Shown here: piece after piece, positions 17,179-25,506 of the stretch
How the letters are laid out: every line of letters begins with the position of its first letter
Numbering within the stretch: position 1 is the stretch's first letter
Assembly: GCA_902799765.1 (NCBI GenBank)
Contig: CADCBZ010000010.1
Span: 1-64,000 of the forward strand
Origin: an uncultured Prevotellaceae bacterium
GTDB taxonomy: Bacteria; Bacteroidota; Bacteroidia; Bacteroidales; Bacteroidaceae
Direction: 5' to 3'
Length of the DNA: 64,000 nt
Position numbers and translations under genes: made by a program
Notes under the pieces: model-generated
Databases searched by the model: none
Seen by the model: only the letters and a program-made list of their open reading frames with translations
What the model was told of the DNA's origin: nothing

Positions 17179-17967
17179 ATGAAGAATAAAAAGAAATTGG
17201 AAGAGGTTTCATCTTTTGTATATAACCCTCAACTTGATTCTAAAAAGACTTTCCTGAATTTCATTGAGAGCAAGAACAATAAAGTGGCACGCACGATGGG
17301 GTTATCTATAGCTGAGAACCCAGGTCAGACAACCTGTAATCCTTACTTTATCTTCGGCCCAAATGGATGTGGTAAGACTCACCTCATCAATGCCATTGGT
17401 TTAAGTTGCAAGGAGAAAGATCCGCAGAAACGTGTATTGTATATCAGCGCCCAACAATTCCAGAGAGATTTCACTGATTCAGTTCGTCATAATACGACGA
17501 ATGATTTGGTCGACTACTATCAGTCGATCGATGTGCTCATCGTGGATGACATCCAAGAGTGGGTGAACGCTCCCAAGACACTCGAAGCCTTCTTTCATAT
17601 CTTCAACCATCTCATCCGATGCGACAAACAGGTTATTCTGGCAAGTGATCGTCCTCCAGTGGATTTGCAAGGGATGGAAGAATATGTGGTGAAATGCTTT
17701 GCCTGTGGGTTGGTTGCTGAGATCGAGAAGCCTGATCAGCAGTTATGCATCGACATCCTGAATGCCAAATGCAAACAAGACGGTCTGGATATTCCTGCAG
17801 AGGTCAGCGAGTATATATCTAAGGCTGTCAATGGCAGTGTGTGTGACTTGGAAGGTATAGCAAATTCACTGATAGCCTATGCCAAAGTCGATAACTCTTG
17901 CATCGACATGGAGTTGGCAAAACGTGTAATAAGCCATTTTACAAAATTGGAAGAACAAAAAGATTAG
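17179..17967 (+). CDS. DnaA-like AAA+ ATPase, copy 1
   Basis: About 262 residues. Walker A GPNGCGKTHLIN (60-71) and Walker B IDVLIVDDIQEW follow the DnaA pattern (GKTHL; VDDIQ). No DnaA DNA-binding domain IV is present, so it is closer to DnaA-like loaders (DnaC, IstB, Hda) that deliver or regulate another ATPase. I start at the ATG at 17179 because it is the start shared with the copy at 22796, although an in-frame ATG exists at 17158. The same operator precedes both copies. Confidence 0.87.
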   Translation: MKNKKKLEEVSSFVYNPQLDSKKTFLNFIESKNNKVARTMGLSIAENPGQTTCNPYFIFGPNGCGKTHLINAIGLSCKEKDPQKRVLYISAQQFQRDFTDSVRHNTTNDLVDYYQSIDVLIVDDIQEWVNAPKTLEAFFHIFNHLIRCDKQVILASDRPPVDLQGMEEYVVKCFACGLVAEIEKPDQQLCIDILNAKCKQDGLDIPAEVSEYISKAVNGSVCDLEGIANSLIAYAKVDNSCIDMELAKRVISHFTKLEEQKD

Positions 17968-18049
17968 CTATTATGACGGATTTTGAGTACATTTTACAAA
18001 ATGCGAAACTGTTCCATTAATATGGCAATACTGACCATCATTTTAATCA

Positions 18050-19624
18050 ATGGAAGAAAAAATTAGAATGGATATAGATCAGCATGTAAGAGAACTGTTA
18101 AAGGCGATGGGGGAGGGAGTGTATGAGAAAGAGCACATCCTGGCGATGTCGCTGCTGAGTGCCGTGGCTGGTGAGAGCATTTTCCTGCTGGGGCCTCCAG
18201 GTACAGCCAAGAGCCTTGTGGCCCGTAGGTTGAAAATGATATTCAAGGATGGTCGTGCCTTTGAATACCTGATGTCTCGATTCAGTACACCTGATGAGAT
18301 CTTTGGACCAGTTTCCATCTCTCTGCTGAAGAGTGAAGACAGATACGAGCGCGTTGTAGATGGTTTCCTGCCATCAGCAACAGTGGTATTCCTCGATGAG
18401 ATCTGGAAAGCTGGTCCCTCCATACAAAACGCCTTGCTGACAGCCATCAATGAGCGTATCTACCAAAACGGACGCACCACGCTACAATTGCCCATGAAGG
18501 CTCTGATTGCAGCCAGTAATGAGTTGCCTGCAGAAAACGAGGGACTTGAAGCACTCTGGGATCGTTTCTTAGTACGAATGGTGTCCAACTGTATTCAGAG
18601 CGAGAACGTATTCTACAAGATGATTCGTCAGAAGAATACCAAACCCAAGCCTATTCCTGAATACCTGTTGATCACAGAGGCGCAATATGAGGAATGGCAG
18701 CAGAAGATTGAAGAAGTGGAGATCACCAATGAGGTGTGCACTGTGATTACCCATATCAGGAAGAACCTTAAAACTGAGGCAAAGAAGGAAGAGGTGGAGG
18801 AAATGGATTTTTATATTTCAGATCGTAGGTGGAAGAAATGTGTTCATCTGTTGCAGGCCTCAGCATTCATGAATGGGCGTAGATGTGTAGATCTGACTGA
18901 CATCCCCATCCTGATACATTGTCTATGGAACAAGTCGGATATCATCCCCACCATCATTGATGCGGTATGCGCCAGTCTTACTGCCCCAATAGACGAACGG
19001 ATCGCCAAATTGGGAAAGGCTATCGATATAGAACTCAAGAACGTGAGAAAAGGACTGGCAACTACAAACACGACAGAGCCTGATGAAGACAACTACGTTC
19101 TCATCAACTTCTTCTATTTTAATGTCTTGAAGTATCATGCAGGTAGCACCTTGTTCTACAAGATGGATTATAGTCATGTACCCTCAGGACAAACCTGTGA
19201 TGGTGTCATCTACTACGATGATGCCAAGAAATCATATATCATTCACGCAATCTATACAGGAGAATTATACGATTATAAGATCAAGAACACGAAAGAGGCC
19301 AGAAGAATCAAACTCTCCAAATGTCATGGTGGCATCATCATCGACAACGTACCTTACGCTTTCCAAACCAAAAAGGCTAATCCAGAGCCTACGATATTCA
19401 ATATACCTGGAAGTCCGAGTCCCAATTTGGCATTGGCAGCACTTAATGAAATAAGGAATGACCTTTTCACCAAGTTATCCAACTTGCAAAGGCAGTTTAA
19501 TGATTATCGTAACCTTTTCCTATCTGACGATGACATGAAGATTGTCTCAAAATACCTCGCCCAGTGTGAAAAGAGTCTGAAGGAAATGGAGGTTAAAGCA
19601 CAAAACGCCAGTTTGCTGTTATGA
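18050..19624 (+). CDS. MoxR-family AAA+ ATPase
   Basis: 524 residues. Walker A GPPGTAKS (48-55), Walker B VVFLDEIWKAG (112-122) and sensor LIAASNELP are typical MoxR/RavA features. The first ~330 residues are the ATPase; the long C-terminal part has a predicted beta-rich section and a coiled-coil end (NEIRNDLFTKLSNLQRQFNDYRN). MoxR ATPases act with vWA proteins to remodel or load targets, and the next gene encodes such a partner (ATGA overlap, 19621-19624). No new promoter is seen after the DnaA-like gene. Confidence 0.92.
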   Translation: MEEKIRMDIDQHVRELLKAMGEGVYEKEHILAMSLLSAVAGESIFLLGPPGTAKSLVARRLKMIFKDGRAFEYLMSRFSTPDEIFGPVSISLLKSEDRYERVVDGFLPSATVVFLDEIWKAGPSIQNALLTAINERIYQNGRTTLQLPMKALIAASNELPAENEGLEALWDRFLVRMVSNCIQSENVFYKMIRQKNTKPKPIPEYLLITEAQYEEWQQKIEEVEITNEVCTVITHIRKNLKTEAKKEEVEEMDFYISDRRWKKCVHLLQASAFMNGRRCVDLTDIPILIHCLWNKSDIIPTIIDAVCASLTAPIDERIAKLGKAIDIELKNVRKGLATTNTTEPDEDNYVLINFFYFNVLKYHAGSTLFYKMDYSHVPSGQTCDGVIYYDDAKKSYIIHAIYTGELYDYKIKNTKEARRIKLSKCHGGIIIDNVPYAFQTKKANPEPTIFNIPGSPSPNLALAALNEIRNDLFTKLSNLQRQFNDYRNLFLSDDDMKIVSKYLAQCEKSLKEMEVKAQNASLLL

Positions 19625-20979
19625 CGAAAGACGAGATCATCACCCAAAGGCTGACTGCTTATGATGAGGCATTCGACTTCTATATGGATAGAGGAAGAAT
19701 GCCTGATGCTGTGCCGTCTAACGACTTGTTAGGTGGTTTTATGCAACAGGCTATCAGTGAGAATCCGCAGTTAGACAGTCAGGATCCTCTATGGAAGGAG
19801 ATCATGAAAGAGGAAATCCTGAAGTTTATTGAGGCCATGCTGAAACTCTTCGAGCCTGCGGAAAAACAATACCAGAAGGAGAAGTCGCTTATCAGGGTTT
19901 TCTCATTAGGTAAAATTGAGAAGAAAAGGGAGTTGTGGCCCAAAGTTTATGGAACCATCAAGCAACAGTATAAGCCAGAAGAGGTGAATATTGATGGATA
20001 TGTCCAACAGTTCAAGGAGTCTGCACCAGAATCAGTGTTTGGGCCCCTGATAAGGGATTGGGATGCAGCCTGCGATAATCAGTTAAAGGAATATGAAGCA
20101 TCCTGTATCGAAAGGAATAAAAGTTACTGGGAACAGAACATTCGTGAGTGCGGATATAATGACTATAAGGAGAGGAAGAAGATTCTGAGGATGTATTATA
20201 GTTTTCCTCAGATGGTGGAGATCGTCAATATGATAGGCAGGGAGAAACCCAAGAGAGAGGACGAGAAAGACGAAACCTTCAGAAGGTATATCCCTTTATT
20301 GCCATCGCCCCCCACCCCAGCAGTTGAAATTGAAGAGGTGACGAATGGAAATGATTTGCAACACCTACTTCCCATAGAGACCACTATCCTCGCAGACCAC
20401 CAGACGGAAAGTCTGTTCTATTACAAATACGCGATGAGCCAACTACAACTATTTGCTAATAAGCCAAAGTTGGAGAGTGTGATGAAGGTGGAACATGCCA
20501 AGAAGAAAGAGCCACGAATGGAGAAAGGCCCCATCATCGTAAGCATCGATACCAGTGGTTCTATGTATGGGCGTCCTCTGGAGTTGGCCACCTGTCTGCT
20601 CAGGCAATTATTATTCATGGCAAAGAAACAAAAACGGAATTGTTTTCTGATCTCCTTCTCAGTGCGAGCCAAAAGTATAGACTTGGCAAAGCCTGGCGCA
20701 TGGAAGAAGTTGGAATCCTTTCTCAGTGATCGTTATACTGGTGGTACGGATGGTAATGAGATGCTGAAAGGTGGCATCCGGATGCTAAAGACTCAGATGT
20801 ATGCGATGGCAGATATGCTCATCATCAGTGATTTCATGTTTGAACCACCAGAAGAGCATGTGAGAAAACTTATGGAAGAAGAGCATCAGAAAGGCACTCG
20901 TTTCTATGGTCTGCAGATAGGCAGGTATTCTCATGATTATGATACAATATTAGATAAAGTATGGCGGATAGAAAACTAG
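19621..20979 (+). CDS. von Willebrand factor A domain protein (MoxR partner, ViaA-like)
   Basis: 452 residues. A helical N-terminal region (~1-290) is followed by a vWA domain with an intact MIDAS: DTSGS at 310-314 and TGGTD at 373-377. This is the architecture of ViaA/CoxE-type partners of MoxR ATPases. Start overlaps the MoxR stop, and its stop overlaps the next start, so the three genes are translationally coupled. Confidence 0.92.
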   Translation: MTKDEIITQRLTAYDEAFDFYMDRGRMPDAVPSNDLLGGFMQQAISENPQLDSQDPLWKEIMKEEILKFIEAMLKLFEPAEKQYQKEKSLIRVFSLGKIEKKRELWPKVYGTIKQQYKPEEVNIDGYVQQFKESAPESVFGPLIRDWDAACDNQLKEYEASCIERNKSYWEQNIRECGYNDYKERKKILRMYYSFPQMVEIVNMIGREKPKREDEKDETFRRYIPLLPSPPTPAVEIEEVTNGNDLQHLLPIETTILADHQTESLFYYKYAMSQLQLFANKPKLESVMKVEHAKKKEPRMEKGPIIVSIDTSGSMYGRPLELATCLLRQLLFMAKKQKRNCFLISFSVRAKSIDLAKPGAWKKLESFLSDRYTGGTDGNEMLKGGIRMLKTQMYAMADMLIISDFMFEPPEEHVRKLMEEEHQKGTRFYGLQIGRYSHDYDTILDKVWRIEN

Positions 20980-21587
20980 AACCACTATTTTGGATTAATC
21001 CTAACTTCAGACTTCAGTTTCCATATTTCAGCATCAAGTGGTATCTGATTGACCATCAGGTGTTGCTTCAGGAAGCGCAGAAGAGAAGCATGGGTAAGAT
21101 GGTATATCAGACCAAAAAGAACCTCATGGTGATCATGTTACGTGGTGACCGTTCAGGACTTGATTTGCTATATTCAGAATGCACCCAGTTTGAAAATCTC
21201 AGACTGCAGAGTTGGTTGCGTATCAATATACGTGACCAGATTGTCATTAGGGCAAAAGAGGTACTACCACGACGATTCCATGAGATAGAGACCATCAAGC
21301 ACATTAAAGCAAAAGATGTCAGGGTAAGGAAATTGAGAAAGAGAATTCTAGGGCAATGTAATGCCTTTAAGATCATCAGTCTATCACCAGTTCTGGTAAT
21401 CTTTCCCATAGACTTCCTGGATATGGTTATCCTGCATGAGATGGCCCACCTGAAGTATATGCACCATAGAAAAACCTTCTGGGCATATCTGTCTCAACTC
21501 ATCAACGACGATGCCAAGCAACAGAATGAGTTAAGAGACATCGTACTTTCAAAATACATTGATCTCTATGATTTTCTGATGAAATAG
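20961..21587 (+). CDS. YgjP-like metalloprotease, coupled to MoxR-vWA
   Basis: 208 residues. The motif VILHEMAHLKYMHHRKTFW gives HExxH (159-163), a third His at 169 and FW (173-174), the YgjP (M48/WLM-like) signature. The first ~130 residues are not recognisable as a known domain. It overlaps the vWA gene by 19 nt, which makes a MoxR-vWA-protease functional triad likely. Confidence 0.86.
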   Translation: MADRKLEPLFWINPNFRLQFPYFSIKWYLIDHQVLLQEAQKRSMGKMVYQTKKNLMVIMLRGDRSGLDLLYSECTQFENLRLQSWLRINIRDQIVIRAKEVLPRRFHEIETIKHIKAKDVRVRKLRKRILGQCNAFKIISLSPVLVIFPIDFLDMVILHEMAHLKYMHHRKTFWAYLSQLINDDAKQQNELRDIVLSKYIDLYDFLMK

Positions 21588-21602
21588 GCCTCTAAAAGAA
21601 TT

Positions 21603-22634
21603 CTATTCCAACAGTCCCAATACTGTCTCTGGAGATGTTTGCATTTTGGTAATGGCACATAAGCCAACGCCCATGTCCTTCACACTAGCCCCCAGCAGAT
21701 ATACCTCATCATCGATGATCAGGAACCTGTCATGATTCCTATGGGGTAACTGTGTGAACTTGATTTCACGTTGCTGGGCATTATGCTTCTGGAGATCAGT
21801 CTGGAAAGACTCGCTATATCTGGAATAGATCATCGCCTCTACCCCATCGCCACGTTTATCTAACAACGACAGCACGCGATCGTCAACAAAGTTATCGATC
21901 AACACAATGCGCTGTTTGGCGCTTCTCACCAGATCAGAGACGTATGCCCAGGCATCCCAAACGCAGCCTGTAGTGAATATCTGCTCAGTGAGAAGCTTAG
22001 GTGAGTTCGCATCCATCTTACTAAGAATGAAATCTATCTTCTCATCCGTTTCCAACTGATGCTGTTCAATGTGAAATACGCGTTTAAATAATAAGGCATT
22101 GCTTTCTATGATCTGCTGGCCAATAGTAAATGCACGCATGATCCTAATATTCATTGCAACTGCTGTTTCCGATCCAAGTACACTGCTTAGCATACCTATG
22201 CCATTTCGCGTGAACGCATATGGCAGAGTCCTTATCTTCGATAGGTCTTTTGTGGTCGCAAATTGCGACCGCAAAAGCGCAACAGCCTTTTCTTCTGGTG
22301 TATTTGCAGTCGCAATTTGCGACCGCAAAGTATTCCATTCTTCTTTTGTGAGTTGGAACATAAAGTCGTCAGGGAAACGATTTATATTACGTTTCACTTG
22401 TTCATTAAGACGTTTATTTTTAACACCATAGAGCATGGATAGGTCGAAATCCACCATCACCTTCTGACCTCGAATTGTTCGAATTAAACTCTCTATATTG
22501 AAATTAAGGTTATTGCAATTTGCAACTACCTCCTTGGACTGGTCGCAAATTGCGACCGGTTCTTCTAACTTATCACATTTTGTGATGAGTTCACTTGCTT
22601 TTTTACCAGCAATTTTCTTTGGGGTCTTTTCCAT
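21603..22634 (-). CDS. ORF6N-domain DNA-binding protein with phospholipase D-like C-terminus
   Basis: 343 residues. The ORF6N (KilA-N-related) domain spans about residues 50-170 (IRTIRGQKVMVDFDLSMLYGVKNKRLNEQVKRN; FPDDFMFQLTKEEW; LPYAFTRNGIGMLSSVL). The C-terminal ~110 residues resemble a PLD fold (IVLIDNFVDD; RNHDRFLIIDDEVYLLGAS). It is the only minus-strand gene of the island and lies between the two DnaA-like cassettes. Its coding sequence carries three near-identical 17-bp palindromes. Its promoter lacks the island operator. Confidence 0.85.
   Translation of the reverse strand: MEKTPKKIAGKKASELITKCDKLEEPVAICDQSKEVVANCNNLNFNIESLIRTIRGQKVMVDFDLSMLYGVKNKRLNEQVKRNINRFPDDFMFQLTKEEWNTLRSQIATANTPEEKAVALLRSQFATTKDLSKIRTLPYAFTRNGIGMLSSVLGSETAVAMNIRIMRAFTIGQQIIESNALLFKRVFHIEQHQLETDEKIDFILSKMDANSPKLLTEQIFTTGCVWDAWAYVSDLVRSAKQRIVLIDNFVDDRVLSLLDKRGDGVEAMIYSRYSESFQTDLQKHNAQQREIKFTQLPHRNHDRFLIIDDEVYLLGASVKDMGVGLCAITKMQTSPETVLGLLE
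22254..22557. repeat. Three 17-bp palindromes inside the ORF6N gene
   Basis: GGTCGCAAATTGCGACC occurs at 22254-22270 and 22541-22557, and the variant AGTCGCAATTTGCGACC at 22308-22324. They are read in two different frames by the protein (VAICD versus SQIAT/SQFAT), so conservation is at the DNA level. A weaker relative (TTGCAATTTGCAA) lies near 22513. Confidence 0.85.
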
Positions 22635-22661
22635 ATTACCAAATTTTTAATTAACTGGCTA

Positions 22662-22692
22662 CAAAGGTAACCATTTATACTGAAACCACAAA
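22662..22692 (-). promoter_or_regulatory. Promoter of the ORF6N gene
   Basis: TTTG (22689-22692), 19 nt, TACCTTTG (22662-22669) on the minus strand: a standard Bacteroidetes promoter without the palindrome. Confidence 0.7.
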
Positions 22693-22731
22693 ATATAATG
22701 CCAAGAAAATAGAAAAATCAATTTCTTCTAA

Positions 22732-22770
22732 CCTCTGCCCCAATACGGCGCACCTCTCTTGTATCTTTGC
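22732..22770 (+). promoter_or_regulatory. Operator-promoter copy 6
   Basis: Left arm degenerate (CCTCTGCC, 22732-22739), right arm GGCGCACC (22747-22754), 7 nt, TATCTTTGC (22762-22770). Sequence identity with copy 5 continues through the leader to the start codon, showing that promoter and gene were duplicated together. Confidence 0.9.
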
Positions 22771-22795
22771 AACATGAATAAAAAGCAATGAACGT

Positions 22796-23563
22796 ATGAA
22801 GAATAAAAGGAAAGAAGAGGTTTCACCTTTTGTGTTTAATCCTCAACTTGATTCTAAGAAGACATTCCTGAATTTCATTGAGGGCAAGAACAATAAAGTG
22901 GCATGCACTATGGGGTTATCCATCGCTGAGAACCCAGGTCAGACAACCTGTAATCCTTACTTTATCTTTGGCCCCAATGGATGTGGTAAGACTCACCTCA
23001 TCAATGGCATTGGGTTAAAATGCAAGGATAAAAATCCAGAGAAATTTGTGTTGTATATCAGTGCTCAACAATTCCAAAGAGAGTACACCGATTCTGTTCG
23101 GCAGAATACAACTAACAACTTCATCAACTTCTACCAGTCAATCGACGTGCTGATTGTCGATGACATTCAGGAGTGGATGAACGCACCCAAGACACTCAAC
23201 GCGTTTTTCCATATATTCAATCATCTCTTACGTAATGGTAAGCAGATTATCCTGGCCAGCGATCGCCCTCCTGTGGATTTGAAGGGTATAGAGGAATATG
23301 TGGTGAAGTGTTTCGCCTGTGGGGTGGTTGCTGAGATTGAAAAACCTGATCTGCAGCTATGCATTGACATTCTGAATGCCAAGTGCGAACAAGATGGTTT
23401 GGAGATTCCTGCAGAGGTCAGTGAGTATGTTTCTAATGCTGTCAATGGCAGCGTGTGTGACTTGGAAGGTATAGCAAACTCACTGATAGCCTATGCCAAA
23501 GTCAATAATTCTAGTATCGACATGGAGTTGGCAAAACGTGTAATAAGCTATTTTGAAAAATGA
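22796..23563 (+). CDS. DnaA-like AAA+ ATPase, copy 2
   Basis: 255 residues, closely similar along its length to the product at 17179. Walker A GPNGCGKTHLIN and Walker B IDVLIVDDIQEW are intact. Differences cluster in the middle helices (for example NFINFYQSID versus DLVDYYQSID) and the last residues. The upstream ATG used as an alternative in copy 1 here runs into a stop after five codons, which supports the start at 22796. Its stop overlaps the next start (23560-23563). Confidence 0.88.
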   Translation: MKNKRKEEVSPFVFNPQLDSKKTFLNFIEGKNNKVACTMGLSIAENPGQTTCNPYFIFGPNGCGKTHLINGIGLKCKDKNPEKFVLYISAQQFQREYTDSVRQNTTNNFINFYQSIDVLIVDDIQEWMNAPKTLNAFFHIFNHLLRNGKQIILASDRPPVDLKGIEEYVVKCFACGVVAEIEKPDLQLCIDILNAKCEQDGLEIPAEVSEYVSNAVNGSVCDLEGIANSLIAYAKVNNSSIDMELAKRVISYFEK

Positions 23564-23808
23564 ATGTAGGTGAAGAGTTTGAATTCTATGGGATTCCATT
23601 GAGAGCAGAGAGGGAAATGTCTGACCTCTCCTGTGAAGGTTGTTTTTTTAAATACATTTCTACAAAGGGTGATATAGGATGTTTGACAACAAGCGAAGAG
23701 AAGGTGTTTGATTGTTGCAAGCATGACCATATTGTTTTTATCTGTTTAGATAGTGAAAAGGGAGATCCCTTTATAGAGAAGAGAAGAAATTTAGCACGAA
23801 TGAAATAG
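23560..23808 (+). CDS. Small cysteine-containing protein of unknown function
   Basis: 82 residues, coupled by an ATGA overlap to DnaA-like copy 2. Cysteines at CEGC, at CLTT and in the pair FDCCKHDH could bind metal or form a redox site. No equivalent follows DnaA-like copy 1, where the MoxR operon follows instead. No family assigned. Confidence 0.6.
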   Translation: MNVGEEFEFYGIPLRAEREMSDLSCEGCFFKYISTKGDIGCLTTSEEKVFDCCKHDHIVFICLDSEKGDPFIEKRRNLARMK

Positions 23809-23829
23809 GAAAAATACCATTTTCTTATA

Positions 23830-23868
23830 GTTATGCCTCGAAATGACACACCTTTTTTGTATCTTTGC
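23830..23868 (+). promoter_or_regulatory. Operator-promoter copy 7 (divergent)
   Basis: GTTATGCC (23830-23837) and GACACACC (23845-23852), 7 nt, TATCTTTGC (23860-23868). Both arms differ from consensus but spacing is kept. It drives the HAD gene. Confidence 0.8.
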
Positions 23869-23887
23869 AGAAAAATAGAAGAGTAAC

Positions 23888-24400
23888 ATGGAGAAATATC
23901 TGTTTCTGGATTTTGATGGGGTGCTGAATACTGGTAAATATGCCAGGCAGATGAAACGCGAGGGCATTGACCCCTTTGATGAGTTTGGGGCGATGTTCGA
24001 CCCTGAGGCGATAGCCAATCTGAAGCATATTGTGGAGCTGACGGGGTGTAAGATCATCCTCTCTTCGACTTGGCGTAATGAGGGCATCATGCGAATGAGG
24101 GAGCTTTGGAAGGAGCGCAATCTGCCTGGTGAGATCTTCTCTATGACCCCAATCTTACTCAGTAGCTCTTTTCAGGATGCCATGACTGGTGAGATGATGG
24201 GAATGCCATTGCGTGAGGCAAAAGCATTGGAGATCAATGCCTGGCTGTTTCAGAATGCAGGCAAGGATTATCGCTATGCAATCCTCGATGATGAAGATTA
24301 TTTCTTCCCCAACCAGCAGGATCATCTGGTGTTGACAGACGATAAAGAAGGTCTGACTGATCGAAAAGCTCATCATGCCATCTGGATTCTGAATAATTAG
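23888..24400 (+). CDS. HAD-superfamily phosphatase-like protein
   Basis: 170 residues. Motif I FLDFDGVLNTG (Asp-x-Asp), motif II ILSSTWR and the acidic motif AILDDEDYF match the small HAD domain family found in RNA-repair and conflict proteins (HAD_SAK-like). It should be a cytosolic phosphohydrolase, possibly acting on nucleic-acid ends or nucleotides; the substrate is not visible from sequence. Single-gene unit behind operator copy 7. Confidence 0.82.
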   Translation: MEKYLFLDFDGVLNTGKYARQMKREGIDPFDEFGAMFDPEAIANLKHIVELTGCKIILSSTWRNEGIMRMRELWKERNLPGEIFSMTPILLSSSFQDAMTGEMMGMPLREAKALEINAWLFQNAGKDYRYAILDDEDYFFPNQQDHLVLTDDKEGLTDRKAHHAIWILNN

Positions 24401-24432
24401 ACATTTTTTCTTCTGATTTAATAATCTTCCTA

Positions 24433-24471
24433 TAAGGTTCCCAATTCGGCGCACCTTAATTATATCTTTGC
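24433..24471 (+). promoter_or_regulatory. Operator-promoter copy 8
   Basis: Left arm weak (TAAGGTTC, 24433-24440), right arm GGCGCACC (24448-24455), 7 nt, TATCTTTGC (24463-24471). It drives the last operon of the island (24496-27128). Confidence 0.85.
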
Positions 24472-24495
24472 ATTGTGAACTAATAAGTATATACA

Positions 24496-25494
24496 ATGAC
24501 GTATAGTGAATTGTTACATCAGGTGTCGTTTGACGAGATTGCGCCATATATTAGAAAATATGGTAGCGAGGGTTGTAGCTTGGTTTGGTATAAGATCCAC
24601 TACGATATGCTCCGTCAATTGGAACCTCATTTAGATGATGATGACGAGGAAACGGCAACCATTAGTAATGCTGAACTCTACTATGATTGGGAGGAGCCAC
24701 ATCTTGATGCTTATCCCATGGAGGGTAACTCGTGGGAATCGAGTTTAGCTAAAGAATTAATCGTCAATGAAGATGTCAATGCCACCTGGGCAGAAATAGC
24801 TGCTTGTTGTCTCTGGCATACCTCCTACTATGGTTTTACACGAGACCAGAAAGACGAGACCAATGAGAGGCTTTATTATTATGGAAATAATTTGCTCGAT
24901 TCTGATATTACTAAAATCAGGGCAAAACGGGCAAAGGAAATCGTAGAAAGTAAAGGATTCCACGTCCCTTCAGTAAAAGAAATGCTGAAGGTTCCTGCAT
25001 TTAAAAATGAAATCAGAAAAAGGATTGATAAGGTCAGGAATCTTCATTATCACATGTCCCATCGTCATAACTGGAGACGAATAAAAAGAAGAGTTATTCA
25101 TAATCAATATTGGGAAAGAGTATTGGAGTTATGTGATGTGATAAAAGAATTAGATATTAAAGAATATACTATCTCCAAAGAGCCTATTAGAGAGTTATTT
25201 AATGCCAATCACTTCGAAACTTATAAATACGAATCATATACGGATGAGGGAAGTAATAGGGCCGGATGGTTCAAGGAATTGATTGAGAAATACGAAGCTT
25301 TCAACAGAGGTTTCTATCACAATGCCATCTTCTGCTTTACTGTATCGTCTGAGCATGGACCAACAATGGAAGAAATGTATTCTATCAACGAAATATTTAC
25401 TTTGTATGATGATAGTTACAGATTGAATTGGGCCATCAATTATGACGAAAGCTTAGGCAATAAAATGAGAATGACGGTTATTAGCTATGAATAA
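24496..25494 (+). CDS. Unknown protein, first of a paralogous pair
   Basis: 332 residues, no membrane segments. Its N-terminal ~115 residues align with the next gene's product: SFDEIAPYIRKYG with TFDDIVPFLKEII, then LRQLEPHLDDDDEE with LRMMKPSDEDCGD, then AACCLWHTSYYGF with AGCLWEMTFYGF. Further blocks (RHNWRRIKRR) are basic. I do not recognise the function. Starts the final operon of the island, with 25507 and 26469. Confidence 0.75.
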   Translation: MTYSELLHQVSFDEIAPYIRKYGSEGCSLVWYKIHYDMLRQLEPHLDDDDEETATISNAELYYDWEEPHLDAYPMEGNSWESSLAKELIVNEDVNATWAEIAACCLWHTSYYGFTRDQKDETNERLYYYGNNLLDSDITKIRAKRAKEIVESKGFHVPSVKEMLKVPAFKNEIRKRIDKVRNLHYHMSHRHNWRRIKRRVIHNQYWERVLELCDVIKELDIKEYTISKEPIRELFNANHFETYKYESYTDEGSNRAGWFKELIEKYEAFNRGFYHNAIFCFTVSSEHGPTMEEMYSINEIFTLYDDSYRLNWAINYDESLGNKMRMTVISYE

Positions 25495-25506
25495 AACCTA
25501 TATGAT

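Noticed and set aside
8285-24471. The repeated ~40-bp elements as a CRISPR array or transposon ends
   Set aside because: Spacing is kilobases and irregular, each copy is followed by a -7 box and a gene, and there are no cas genes or transposase.
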